Positions 1 through 13,084 of a DNA stretch of 64,000 nt are shown here, piece after piece. Position 1 is the stretch's first letter. Every line of letters begins with the position of its first letter. Origin of the DNA: Cyanoderma ruficeps. Its lineage: Eukaryota; Chordata; Aves; Passeriformes; Timaliidae. The position numbers and the translations under genes were made by a program. The notes below the pieces were generated by a model, which did not search any database, was not told the origin of the DNA, and was given only the letters and a program-made list of their open reading frames with translations. The stretch is taken from assembly GCA_008694505.1 (NCBI GenBank), contig VZDJ01007755.1, forward strand, positions 10,685,134 through 10,749,133, written 5' to 3'.

Positions 1-40
1 AAAAAAACAAACAAACAAAAAAAACCACCCACCAACAAAA
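1..40 (+). repeat. A-rich low-complexity sequence at window edge
   Basis: AAAC/AAAAC repeats run into the window start. It could be the tail of an element that begins outside the window. Confidence 0.6.
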
Positions 41-1884
41 CCACAAGCCTAATAGTATTGAACAAAGCCTGGAAATTCTCAAAGAAAACTGGCTCAGAAA
101 AAAAACAAGAAAGCAAAACTTGTACACAGCTGTTCTCCTCACTGTGTGTTCAAAGGTGAGTTGCTGCTTCCAGGCATCTCAACAATTTTTTGAGTCGCAG
201 TGAACTGCAGTATCCTCTGGCCCCTGGGAAGATCTGAGTCACTGCTGAAAGCTCTCTCTGCTCCTGACTGCACTGTTTGTTTAAGCATGAGCTGTAGACT
301 CCCAGGTCAGTACAGTGATTCATGCCTCTCTTGCCTTTCCATCTCAGCCATCTTCTCCTGACAGGTCTTGATGCTTAAAAAACACAGAACACAAATTCAG
401 AAAAGCAAGTAAAAGAGATGTAAATTCTATCACAAATCTGTACGGAAACACCGTGTCCAGGAGGAATACAGGTCTCTTCTTGCAAAACCAGGATCTTGTC
501 CAAACACCTTCCTAGATCCCTCATCTTAGGTCATGTTCAGATTTACAAATTGTTCCAAACTGCTCAACAGGCAGCCTCAGGGGATGTCCAGCTCCCTTGA
601 CCACAACTCTACTGAAAGGACTGGCAGTGTCTCAGGCTTCTGGTAAGCAGTTGGACTGAAATAAGAGGAGCAGCTTTCTTGCTGCAGGCCACTTAGAAAA
701 GTTATAGGAAAAGAAAAAGTGAATTTTCTTCACAGAAAGCGATTTGTAGACCGGCTGTTCACTGCTGTTTTCTGCCTGGATGGAAAATCCTTTTTTGGAG
801 TAGCTTAGAAAAAAAAGATCAGAACAAGTGTAAAACTTCATGTCAGAGTTATTGCAGCAAATTATTGCAATAATAATTTCTTTCATTCTCCTCATTTCTT
901 TCTTAACTTTTCATTTGAGGCTTTATTGATTTTTTCTTTTGTTTCTGTTGTTTCAAAATGTTCAACAGCTACTGGTATCTCCTTCCAGCCTTCAGTCTCA
1001 AAGTACCTGAGTTATTTTTGAGATATCTAACTCTTTTTCAGGTATGACATCAATAGTTCTCCAGGGCCTAAACTAATAACCTGAGTAACTTTAATAAAGT
1101 CAGTGGCATTATTCAAAAAAAGTCCTGTCATATGCATTTTTCTTCTATTTCCATTTAAAGAGAAGTACAGTATTCATTTGTTTGTGCCATCTGTCCTTGG
1201 GACTCAATGAATCTAATTTTTCTAATGTCATACTCTGTGATGCAACTATTTGATGTGTATGACAATTCCTTGATCATCTTGATTTCAGCATTTTCTGTTC
1301 TACAATCTGCTCCATACGAATCCAAATGTTTAATCTGCCAAATAAGCTATTTTTCTAAGACACTTTTTTCATTGCTGCCCTCTAGTCTTCCTTTATTTTC
1401 TTTGTTGTTTTCATTCTCTTTTCTTCCTTTCAAAAGGAGGCAACTAAAAATAAATTTAACTAGGTACCTTTTCTTATTTGAAAACAAACACTTGTAGTTA
1501 AGAGACAGTCTGTTACATTTGTCTTTTAATTTGCATTAAATTTATTCATGAAGACTTTGTGTCTTATCAACCTACTGTAAAATTACTATACTTAAAATAT
1601 CTGTGAATTCACTCTTCATAAAACAAAGGATTAATGTTGGAGAATCAGACTACAGTGTCACTGAAGGCAGAAGGTGATTTATGACTAGTTTTTTAAGAAA
1701 AACTACCCCAAGAGACAAAGAAGAGTTAATTCCTCAGGCATTAGGGAATAATTTAAACAAGTCACACAAATAAACAAGATGCAGGGAAAAATCTAGATAA
1801 CAGTCAGTATCAGATTACAAGTATACACTCCCTTTACTGTTTACTTTTAACCTGATCTTTCCTGAAAAGACAATGTTCTGCTAG
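41..1884. other. Intergenic, no gene recognised
   Basis: AT-rich unique-looking sequence. Short ORFs (for example 632-895 and 1207-1497) are low-complexity and show no family features. Confidence 0.6.
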
Positions 1885-2160
1885 ATGTGCTAGATTGGGC
1901 AAGAGGGAATGGTTTTAAATGGAAAGAACGCAGATTAGGATTAGACACTAGGAAAAGATTCTTTATTGACAGAGTGGTGAGGCGTTGGAATAGGTTGCCC
2001 TGTGGAGTTATGGATGCCCCATACCTGGAAGTGTTCAAGGTCAGGCTGGATGGGGCTTTGAGCAACCTGGTCTAGTGCAAGGTGCCCCTACCCATGGCAG
2101 GAACTTGGAACTAGATGATCTTTAAGGTCCCTTCCAATCTAAACCATTCTATGATTCTAT
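1885..2160 (+). mobile_element. CR1 LINE 3' end with C-terminus of ORF2
   Basis: From 1887 to 2075 an uninterrupted frame of 62 codons encodes the C-terminal end of a CR1 ORF2 protein (recognisable pieces: RGNGFK, RRWNRLP, LEVFKVRLDGALSNLV then stop). It is followed by the CR1 3' UTR (CTAGATGATCTTTAAGGTCCC) and the diagnostic terminal ATTCTATGATTCTAT direct repeat at 2146-2160. The copy is 5'-truncated, the usual state for CR1. Because the frame is still open, it may not be very old. Confidence 0.92.
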
Positions 2161-5100
2161 AATATACTGCACTTTTTTTTTTTTCCTTACAGCATCAAAC
2201 ATTAGAACATAACTGCAAAACCCAAGCAAATATCCATGAAAAAACTGTAGTAACCTTGCTAGGGAATGTTGTAGTGCTGTGCACTAAGGAGGCAAAATGT
2301 CAAACTCTGCCCTTTGCTTCACACATTAGCCAGTTTTATGATCTGAATCTACAAACGGTTTTCAGTACAAGTATATGAAGATATGTACAGGTATATAATG
2401 AATGATTTCTATGTACTGTGCACTATCTGAGAGACAGGCTATCCTCAGTAAAAAACTCCATTTGTAGTAATGACTGATCTAATGACATTTAAACCTTTTC
2501 AGTATTTGACAGAGAAGTGAAGGTTTCTTTTGTGGCTGCTGTTGTGAAAAAACACAAAGGAAGCCTACAGGAAACTGAGCCTGAGCAGTCTTTAGCCACA
2601 AGTCAGGAGGAAGCTGACCTATAAAGCTATTTAGTCTTTCCTGGCACCCTACATATTGGGTTGTTTGAATCGTATTATCTGTATGGTATTTAAAACTGCT
2701 TGGCAGGAAGAAGTTAGTCTTCTCAGATGACAGTACTTCATGATTTAAGCTAAATTCTTCCACAGAAGAATCAACAAGGATAAAGATGAAAAAGGAACTG
2801 TACAAATAACATTTTATTGAAAAGTTGGTAATTTATCCACTGATTAGTAATCCTCCATTGTAACTCTGAGACCTTAAGAAAGCAACAGACCTGTTTGGAA
2901 AGATTTTTCCAGTTCTTTCCTTCCTGTGGCAGTTTTTTGCTATTGCCTTTGCAACTTCCCTGGATATACTGTTTGAAAAATAGGAAGCCAAAGATGCTGC
3001 ACTGAGGAAATTAAAAATGAATGAGTCTCTTTACTTCCCAAACCACCAGAATTTTGAATGTCTACTACTTAAATAGTAAAATGACTCAAAAGCTTATACT
3101 GGTATTTTGCATCAAGGGACCATCATGAGGTATAAAACCACAACAACCTGCAAAGGAAAATGCAACAGTTATAGCTCTCGATTTTTTTTCCAAATTCTTT
3201 GTATTTCATTCCAGATGGTGATGTTTATGTTGATGGATATATCAAGCTCATCACAATTAGAAAAAGAAATATGAACACGTATGCCCTTTGTGTAGCTTGA
3301 TGTCATTATTACCATCCTTAGTATTTTCATGGAACTCAGTACTACTAAAGTTGCATCAATGGTACTCTATACATATATAGTTACACAGAGAATAATGTGC
3401 TATGCAGATGACCTTGTAAAAGCAAGATAATCCCCTAGAACACACAGAATTGCTATTTCCAATTGTGATTACTTTCTTCTAAATTTAGATGTTTAAACTC
3501 ATTGAAGTTTATCAGAATAGTCATCAATGGCATACTGAATTATTTCTTGTCACCATCTAAAGATTAAAACCAAACCCAATTATTATAAACATTACAAGAT
3601 GTTTTCCTTAATAGGCAAGGCATTTAGAATTTAAATGGACATTTATGCCTGTCTTTTTTCTTTGCCATCCATGCAGCCTCCATTTTTATTGACACATAAG
3701 GAAACTGTGCGAAGCAACACCCTCTACTTTCATTTCACACAGAAATTTTAGTCTGTCAATTTGGCTAACACTAGTAATACTGCTAAACTCATGAGAATGT
3801 CCTTCTGTGTGTTAGTCTGGAACATTTGATTACAGAAACAGTGTAAAATATCTAAGTGCTTTACTGAAACATGGAACTAATTTCTTCAGGTCTATGGAAC
3901 TGGATTTACTTTGTCTTTTTAGTAGACTGATTAAATGTAGTATTTCATCATTAAAGGTAATCTATTGATGATCAGCTCTTGAAATTCTGCAATGTCATTG
4001 ATATGGAAAGGAGGATTAAGAGTTCAAAACAGAAGAAGGACTAGAATGAAAGTCTCACTGCTGAGGAATTTTTGCTTCATGAGTATTCTGTAGAAAGTCC
4101 CTGTAGAGATGAGACTGCTTAGAACATGACTGGCAATTGCCTTTGATTTATGAACTGTTTCTGCTCTGGTAAACCAAGGACAGATGGTACTGGGTACCTT
4201 CATTGCATCTCAGGCACAAATTGTTATAGTAGTGCCTTCGTGAAGAGGAGGAATTATCTGGCAGCTTAGAAAGGACAGAGAAAACTTTGAAGGTAACCAT
4301 TTAACTTAATATTCCCCAGCCTCCAGTCTTGTAAATAAGCACCGGATGAATCCTGATTAAATTTTCAGATGAGACCCAGGAGGGTATTATCTCTCCTCTG
4401 AGGTCCGTTCACCTTCCTCCTGCTTTCTCCATTGTCCTGTTTTCTTTTGGATGAAAACACAAGCATCCAGCAGCAAATGTCCTCTGACAGGTCTCCTATT
4501 GTGAACAAGGGCGTGAAACCAGAAGTCCTGGGAACAACCCAAAACTCTCCTGTCCAACAGTTTGAATGCAGCAGTTCTGTCAGCTACCAGTTTAGGAGCC
4601 AGGACCAATCATATAAAGTTTACCCAGAGCCCTTCTCAACACAGATATAGTTGCGAAATATTGCAAGTGATGATTAATAGAAGATTATTGAATAACTCTG
4701 GTTCAAATCAGGAAAAACCCTTCTGTGGAGTATTTTCAGTCATCTGCTTATCACCTGTCTATCACTGATCAATTCCTCAATTGTGGCTGAAGGTTTGACT
4801 AATGTTTTGTAAATGTGAGAAAATGGATGAGAGCAGAAAGAGTCCATTAGAGGAGGTTTGGGTTGATTTTTGCACACCCATGCATTGCTGATTCCTTCTC
4901 TACTATCAGACTTACATAGGAATTATATGATTTCTTTGTTGTTGCCTCTTTACAGTTTCTGTTTACTTCTGCAAATATCTCTACCTACAAAGAGTTGTGT
5001 TTTAGCAAGAACTTTCTAATAAATGAAGTCGATGTTCAGAGCAACTGCAGAAGTTTCCTCAAAAAGAAATTTGAAAAACATCTCTAGAAAACATATAGCA

Positions 5101-6560
5101 CAACATTAGAGATACTCAGGCAGAATTACAGCAATAGAAATGAAATGATTTTGGTTTCAAACAGTCATGTGGCTGTTCTCCAGTTCTGAAACCAATCCAA
5201 TGTGTCCCCTTAGAGTGCAGTGGAGTCATCTGGGAATTACTCAGACAGTGAAACAGAGAGTATTGAGGAACAAAGTGTTCCTGTGTTTGTTTTACACTTC
5301 AGAAATATCTATCACTGACAACAGCAGTACCCAGGGAGTAGGAAAGAGAGTGAAATATAGCTCTCTGTAGGCATTAGAAAAGTAAAGTATAAATTTTATA
5401 GCTGTAAATTTTATGCCATTTCAATTAAAAATATGGAATAATGTGCCCTAATGGTTCATAGCAAGACTGTAATTCCATCAAAGTCCTATGTATAAACTGA
5501 AATATTTGAATGAAACTTGGTTAATGTTAGTTTGATTTCAAAAGTAACAACTTCAACACACATTTTCATCACACGCCACCTTTTTTTTGGTCAGATGGAT
5601 CCAGCAAACACAGAAATCTTAAACATGCTCCTGAAATCAATATCATTTTATGTAAATGTTTCTTTATTGAAGCTAATTGAGCAAATACATACTTTTCTGC
5701 CAGGAACATTACTCATCTCATAGGACATATTTTCCTCCTGTCATGAACACTTGATATTCTGCTGCTGCTTCTCATTGAGACTTCATAAATGGGATTTACT
5801 TCTATTATGTCCTTGGGAAAACTTAACAGAAAGACAGCCAGACTTCTTCTTATTTGACCTGGCTAGGCTTTCTTTTTCATTATTTTTGATTAATTTATTT
5901 ACAGCTATTGACCAAGTATAGCATTTTGGAGCTTGGACAATCTAATAGGTTTTTGCAAATAGAAATGTCCACCTTCATTTCCTTTTGCACAAAGGTGAGC
6001 CATTGGTGAGTTTGACACATTACTCATTTAAAAAGAAATTCACAGTAGTTAAGTCAGACTCTCTAAAAACAGCTCTCCCTTGATTATAACATTTATAAAT
6101 TATGCAAGAGGTTCAACAATTAGAAATTTTAAACTAATGTAATTTCAGTTGAATATTCAGTTTTATCTCTGAATCACGTAAATACTTATAAACTTTAAAA
6201 AAAATGTAGCTACAATCAATCTGAATCAAATGCATATTATGAAAATTTTGAAATAAGGATTTTGTTTGTTCTCGGATTGAATTTGTATTCCTATATCTAA
6301 TGTCCAGATAACAGCAGAATAGGTTTAAACTGAAATGATAATCTGGAGGGACCTTTTTGTAGTGACCATTTTCAGAAATCTCTGAAAATGTCTACAATTC
6401 TGTCACAGTTACAAAAAACTGTGTTATTTTTTTTCCTTTCAGGGGTAATGATGGGATTCTTACAGCTATTGATCACAGCCTTGTTCAGTTTTCAACGCAT
6501 GAACTGCAGCACTTTCTGTAAAGCCATTCTGATATTTTTTGCAGTGTATCTTAGTCCAGC
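2161..6560. other. Intergenic, no gene recognised
   Basis: AT-rich sequence between the CR1 copy and the 6.6-kb LTR. A poly-T run follows the CR1 tail at 2172. No exon-like reading frame with flanking splice sites, repeat or RNA gene was recognised. Confidence 0.6.
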
Positions 6561-7660
6561 TGTGGTGGATTGACCCCAGCTGAACACCAGGTGCCCACCA
6601 AAGTTGTTCCATCGCTCCCCTTCTCAGCTGGACAGGGAAGAGAAAATAGAATGAAAGGCTCATGGGTCGAGACAAGGGCAAGGAGAGATCACTCCCCAAT
6701 TACCATCATGGATAAAGCAGACGCGACTCATAGAAATTAGTTTGATTTATTGCCAATCAAATTAGAGCAGGGTAATGAGAAATAAAACCAAATATTAAAA
6801 CATATTCTCCCACCCCCCTACCTTCTTCCCAGGCTTAACTTCACAACTGATCTTCTCTACCTCCTCTCTTCTAGGGGTGAAGTGGGATGAGAAATGGAGG
6901 CTGAGGTCAATTACTCCCACAGTTAATTTCTGCTGCTTCCTCTTTCCTTGGGGGAGGACTGCTCATACTCTTCCCTTGCTTCAGCATGGGATCCCTCCCA
7001 CAGAAGACAATTCTTCATGAACTTCTCTCATGTGATTCCTTCCCATGAGCTGCAGTTTCTCGCTACCTAGTCCAAGGTGGGTTCTTTCCATAAGGTGCAG
7101 TCCTTCAGGAACAAACTGCTCCAATGTGGGTCCCCCATGGGGTCACAAGTCCTGCCATCAAACCTGCTCCAGCATGGGCTCTGTCCATGGATCCACAGGT
7201 ACTGCAAGAACTCTGTTCTAGTGTAGGATTCCCATCGGCTCACATCTTCCTTCAGGCATTCTCTTGCTCCAGAGTGGGGTCCTCCATGGACTGCCAGGGG
7301 ACATCTGCTACCCCATGGACTTTCATGAGCCACTGGGGGACAGCTGCCCTCATAATGTTCTTCACCATGGGCCGCAGGGGAAGCTCAGCTCCAGAGTCTG
7401 GAGGACCTCCTCCCACTTTTCCTTGTGTCTGTAGGGCTGTTTGTCTGACCTGTTCTCACTGCTCTCCTGCTGTGGGTTTTGGAGGCTTTTTCCCCTCCTT
7501 AAATCTGCTATCCTAGAGGCACTACAAATGTTGCTGCTGGGTTTACCCTCGGCCAGTGGCAAGTCAGTCTTGGAGCCAGCTGCCATTGACACTGTTGGAC
7601 ATGAGGGAAGCTTCTGGTATCCCCCCCGCTACCAAAACCTGGCTAGGGAAACCCAATACA
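6561..7660 (-). mobile_element. Avian endogenous retrovirus LTR (solo, minus strand)
   Basis: This 1.1-kb block is bounded by TG at 6561 and CA at 7660. It contains the repeated motif type CTCCANNGTGGGTCC and other wording typical of a large avian LTR family. On the minus strand it starts TGTATTGGGTTT, has a TATA-like ATTTAAG at 7504-7498 and an AATAAA at 6751-6746, so the retroviral orientation is probably minus. No internal gag/pol sequence lies on either side, so it is a solo LTR. The flanks carry TAGTCCAG (6552-6559) and TAGTGCAG (7661-7668), similar but not a clean target-site duplication. All ORFs here are incidental. Confidence 0.75.
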
Positions 7661-10600
7661 TAGTGCAGTGTTGCACTCAACTCTGAATTCTGTAAAATTA
7701 TCTCAATCTCATCAGATTAAAACCAGGCTATTGACTTTACTTCACTAGTCTTACCCAGCAACAAAGTGTGACTTTATATCTTTACCATTAATGTCCCCTC
7801 TCCAGATATTTCCTGCCTACACTAATACAAAATATAATTAGCTTCATTGCTTTATTTTCCCATGTATTCCTCCTTCTCTATTAGAACCTCAGGCTGATAT
7901 ACTATGATAATCAACTTACATGTAATTGTTTTCTTAGCCTGGAATCACCAAAGCACACGACATGAAGAGAATACTAAGATAATTCTTGGTAGATAGAACT
8001 CCACCGTGTCTTATGCGTGAATAAAATGCTAAGTAACTGCTGAGCATCCAGGACAATCACTGAACGCAGGCATATCTCAAAAAGGCAGTTTCTTACTTGT
8101 ATATTTTTTGCTTTTTGTGTTAATCTGCCTTTTATTTCTCTAATACAAGTTTTTGCACATTTTGGTATTTCACCTTTTTTTTCAATTTCATGAGCAAGTT
8201 TATATTTTGCTGTTAGAGTATTCTGCTTCTCTAGTTAATTTTCCTTTCTCAGTTGACATTGTTTTAGACATACTTTTAAAAATTTTGTTCCATTATAAAC
8301 ATAAAACCTCCAATGCCAGCTTCTTTTCCAATTTCTATTTTATTCCACTAGTGTCTGAATAAACTAGCCTCATATTGAAATATTCTTCCCCTGGTTCATC
8401 CTCTGTAATTCTGAGAAATATGAGAAATTCTATACATATGAAAATTCAATTTGTTTGTGTTTTCCTTTCTTTCAGCCTGTTCTAGTGCCAACTCATACTG
8501 TAAATTCTCATAAGGAGTTTTGTTTCCTGTGACTTAGAATTCACTTGCCAGATTGCAATGAAGCATCTTTTAACAAGTTTTTCAGTATCATCTTAGTATA
8601 TAATCTACACAGAGTAGTTGCCTAAAAGAAATCAAAATCTTTTTTTCTCACATTCAAATTTATCTGTTACTCTCCCTAGAAACTATGAAAATTGTGGTAG
8701 CCATGAAATCATGTAGAACTCCATTGTAACCTGTATTTCATTCAGTCTAACAGGAATTTGTCTTTTCTGACTTTAGTTATCTGCAGTGTAGTCATCCTTA
8801 TTTGAGCTAGTCATCTGAACATCTATAGTTCATCGGGAAAATTGCCAAACCTAAGTTCATCTCTGCATGTCATCTGCAATAGCATGACATGAACTTCAGA
8901 TTGGAAGTATCATTGTTGTGACTGTGCAGGGGATCCCCTAGTCTACACTGTGGACATTATGTCTACCGAATTTCTTCTTCTTTCTCACATCGGAGATATT
9001 CCACTGCTGTTCTTTTCATCTAGTTCAGCAGACTGCAGAATCTCACTGTTTTGTTTCCTCTCACAGTGTTGAAATTACTGATTGTAGTTTCACACATGGC
9101 ACCATTTCAGTGGCATCTGCCCCTCTGAAAGCAAGATGGTTCTAGTTTTCTCCAAACTGCTCCCTCCTGTAGAGACCGCTCTGAAAGTGAGATGGTTCTA
9201 GTCTTCTCCAAACTGCTCCCTCCCGTAGAGACCACACTGTCCCTCAGTGGAAGCAACACAGATAAGGTTTTTTACATCTCCACTCTATCCTCTCACTGCC
9301 TCTGTTCATTGTGAAAAGTAATCAAGTCCAGCATAACAGTGGTAGCCTAATGAGGGATATGTAAAACAAGCCATTATATTTTTCTCATTTAAAGCTAAGT
9401 GGAGTTGTTAAACTAATTTTCATCTTGAGTTCATTTCAGACAGAAAAGCAAGGATGGGTGAAATGTTTTAATTATCAGGCCCACCAAGAATGCTGCCGTA
9501 CCAGGCAAAAGATGTACCTTCAGCTGATCAGTATGCTGCTCTGCAGTTTCCTTTACATGAGCATCCCAGCCTCCAACTCCAATACAGATTGTCATCTTGA
9601 ATGAACAGTTCAAATGATTCTCCAGGGACTCTTTTCAGAGGCACAATAGAACAGACAACAGCACAAAACACTGGTCTTTTCAGATATTATACTCTCTTTT
9701 TACATAATGCATTTTATGAGGTCCAATCATTATCTGCCAGGATCATCTCTCTAGAAATATATTCCACAACATTGATCTTTGGAGGATATATAGCTAGTGG
9801 GTTAATTAACACAGTTAGATCATGTACTAATTAAAGTGACTCTGAAGCATTGACCTATTATTGGAAAACAAACAAACAAAAACCAGAAGGCAGAGATTTA
9901 ATATCAGGCCGGCTGGAGGCTTCAGACATAATGAAGATCATAAAGAATTTGATATCTTATAATATGCTATGGCAGGAAGAGTAAATAGTCAAGTGGTCTA
10001 GGAAGCCTCTCAGGCTGCAATAAAAGGAAAAATTATTAGCATTTTTATATTTAAGTAGAGGGGAAAATTGAAATCAATTGATACATGTTTCGGCTTTGAA
10101 AGCTAAGCCTAATGAAATACATTTTGAAGAGGAACTGGTATACACGAATGTAGAAGTAAGAGACAAAAAATGCCTACAGTGTGCAGGAAGATTGAGAATT
10201 CTTTGAAGCTTACAATGGATCTTTTATGAAGGAGGAATAAAGCTAACAACAGACTTCTTTCTTATAAAAGTATCCCAAATAGACTAGAGATCCAAAATGA
10301 GGAGGAACATATCAGATTCTTCTCCTACAGAAAGTGTTTACATTTTCAGTAGATTATTCTAAAGCAGGGATCACAGTCATCTGTAGGGATGGGTGACTGC
10401 TTGCATTGCCTTTTTTGGATGCAAAAGTTGTGGGTATTATTCACAGTAAAACACTATTTTGTTGGTATTTGAACCAGTCACAGACCTTCACAGTTTGTGT
10501 TGACAGTTATTGTCATGTACAAGCACACACAAAATAATCTGCAATTAGTAATTAACCTTTTGTTTCAAATTATAGTACTGCTCTGAAAAAATCATATCTA

Positions 10601-12545
10601 GAAGGTACAAAAAACATTTGCACATCAACTCTATGTACTGCATGCTGGACAGCTTTCTACATCAACATTGACTTCCAGATGCAAAACAAAAACGTTGGGT
10701 GGAGGAGGATTATGAACATGAGCAATGTGGTGCCTTCTGAGACAGTGCCAGCAGGGAGTACACCTTGACAGGTCACATTCAGAACCAGTTTAATAGCCAG
10801 GAACAACAAGATTTTTAACATTATCTAAACCAGGCAAAACTGCCTCCAGCATAGTCCTAGAATAAACATGAGCTTAATTTTTGATATATTGCAATAATTT
10901 TTTTCTTTCCAGACATTTCTATTGGGAGCTGGTAAACCTGACCTGCAAAGAAACAGCATTTCTGATCCTGAAGGTGTGCATAGTGCATGAAGAATTTTTT
11001 CCATATTATCCACAAAAGCAAAAATTCTTTTGAAGTTAAGCATTAGATCTTCCATTTTGTGTGGGCTGCTTTGCAGTTCATGCTATATTAGTTTTTGTGA
11101 AATCATTAAGGCTTTCATTAGTTAGAGAATGGTTAATGGAAAGCAGTATTTATATTAATGGTAAAATAAGAGAAAAAATCTTTTATCAAAACAGCAATTG
11201 CAAGCTCCAAAATGCTTCAGCTCTTCATGAGAACATGCCTTAAATTACCATGTCACAGATGAGGACTTTAAGGAACTACCATCTTATTTATTTCCTTCTA
11301 CCAAAAGTATCTAGCTGCTTAAAGCAAAACAAAATTTTTAATTTCTTCAAGTTTTAGAGTGTCTATTTTCTCATCCAGGAATATAGGACTAATATAAGGA
11401 CTAATTTGAAACCTATTGCTTTATAGAATATTGTTTTGTTAAGACTAGAAGGTAAAGGAAGAGTTCCTACAAGTGCATGGGAATAGGACAATTGACAAGT
11501 TAGAGTATGGGAAATTCTAATCAAATGTTAGGAGGGTTCCTTGCTTTCTACTGTAAGTGTGGGATGGCCTTGATTTAATGAGACCTGTTTTGAGCAGGGA
11601 ATTCAACTGGATGAATTCCAGAATACTAACCTAAATTATGTTTCTGTAGTTCTAGCTCTGATTCAGGAAAAATTTAACCCTATACTTCCATCTGTCTCAT
11701 GAGATAAAGACCTTTATCTTGAGATAAATATTAGTTGTTAGTCAGGGTGGGCTGAATTCAGTGGGAGAATGGGCAGATATTTAAGTAGTACTCTGAACAG
11801 AGATAGCTTCCTCCATCAAGGCTCAGATACACAAGAAATTAAACTACATTTTGATAAATTTTGTTTATAAGGAATGAGGAGTCAGCACAAGTTTTGTTTC
11901 TGTCGCTTTTTTCACACTTGTAGGAAAAAAAGCACAAATAAAACTCCTTCATGCAGATCCTCATGGAGTCTTACAGTTGGAACACTCCTAAAGAAGGACA
12001 CTTAAGTATATTCCCATATGGCTGCATTTCTTTCTTTTACTTATTTTTACTCTTCACTTCTTGCTACTATTCAGATGTAACACCAAAATGCCTAATTAAC
12101 CTTTTGCAAAATTAATATTTTCAATTATGTGATAACATCCTTGATGTCTTTCAGGTTTGCTTTTATTTTTTGCCTTTAAATTATTAAAACTGTTGTTTAG
12201 TTTCCTTATTCCTCTGCATTCCATCTCTCCTCTGATGGAGGCAACCCAACAGGAAAATGTTTAATTTCATGAATATCAAAGTTTCTACATTCTAACAGAA
12301 TAATAGGATTTGTTTTAGAGAAAATGCACACCAAAATATTAGCTTCATTGACACATTGAAATAGACTTTTTCCAGTTTCTCTGAGTGTATGTAGAGTGAG
12401 ATAAGCAGTGACGAAAGAAAGATCTGGTATAAGATACATAAAATTTATATTTTTTTAACTGCCATGTTTCCTCTGTAATATTTCTGTTACAGATAGCAAA
12501 TGAACCCAAATATAGAACTGTCATTTATGACAATAAATACCTGCT
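7661..12545. other. Intergenic, no gene recognised
   Basis: Apart from the 56-bp duplication at 9.1 kb, only AT-rich unique sequence is visible. GGGGATCCCC at about 8931-8940 is a minor palindrome. Confidence 0.6.
9123..9234. repeat. Tandem duplication of a 56-bp unit
   Basis: Two adjacent copies (9123-9178 and 9179-9234) share CTCTGAAAG...GATGGTTCTAG...TTCTCCAAACTGCTCCCTCC...GTAGAGACC, differing at only a handful of positions. No coding potential is evident. Confidence 0.9.
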
Positions 12546-13084
12546 TGTGGTCTTTTGCAGCAGCCCTCTTGATAGAGAGTAGAAACGAGCCAAGACACAG
12601 ACTTCTTGTTTATCACAGTATGAAAAGGGTCCTGATTTATTCCTCTTTACAGCTCAGCCAGCCTGACTCCAACTAGTCACTGACTCTGGCTGCAGCAAGC
12701 TCCTACTGTAGGTTTCCCTCGCAGCCTCTGACTGCTGGCTACTTCCTGCTAAACTCGGACTGCATGCATTAATTTGCAGACTGTGAATGCAGGCTTTTAC
12801 CTGGCTAGACTGTGACTGCAGGTTGCAACATCAGTCTCTAACTGCAGACCCAGACTGAGCTCATAGCAGTGATTCTCTCTTCCAGGATCCTTCTTCATGA
12901 TTCTCTCCTTCCATCTTCCTCAAGGCTCCTCCTCCTTCATGATCCCCTCACCAGCTAACCTACTCCCTTTTCTCACACTTATCTTTATTGGATATAGCTG
13001 TGACTCATCAGAGGCAAGGCTGTATTGGTATTTAACACAGCTGGTACTTATCAGGGACAAGGTCACCTGTATTCCCTTCTAGAG
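12546..13084 (-). mobile_element. Probable endogenous retrovirus LTR
   Basis: This GC-richer block contains repeated phrases of the type GACTGCAGGTT/GACTGCTGG. On the minus strand an AATAAA (12641-12636) precedes about 90 nt ending GACCACA at 12546. That is the layout of the R-U5 part of an LTR, and the minus strand near 13083 starts a comparable boundary (TAGAAGGGAATACAGG). It looks like a solo LTR on the minus strand. Boundaries are approximate and the family name is not known to me. Confidence 0.5.

Noticed and set aside
7067..7686. ORFs of 76-130 codons around 7.1-7.7 kb
   Set aside because: They lie wholly within the LTR and reflect its repeated GC-rich phrases; no retroviral protein is encoded.
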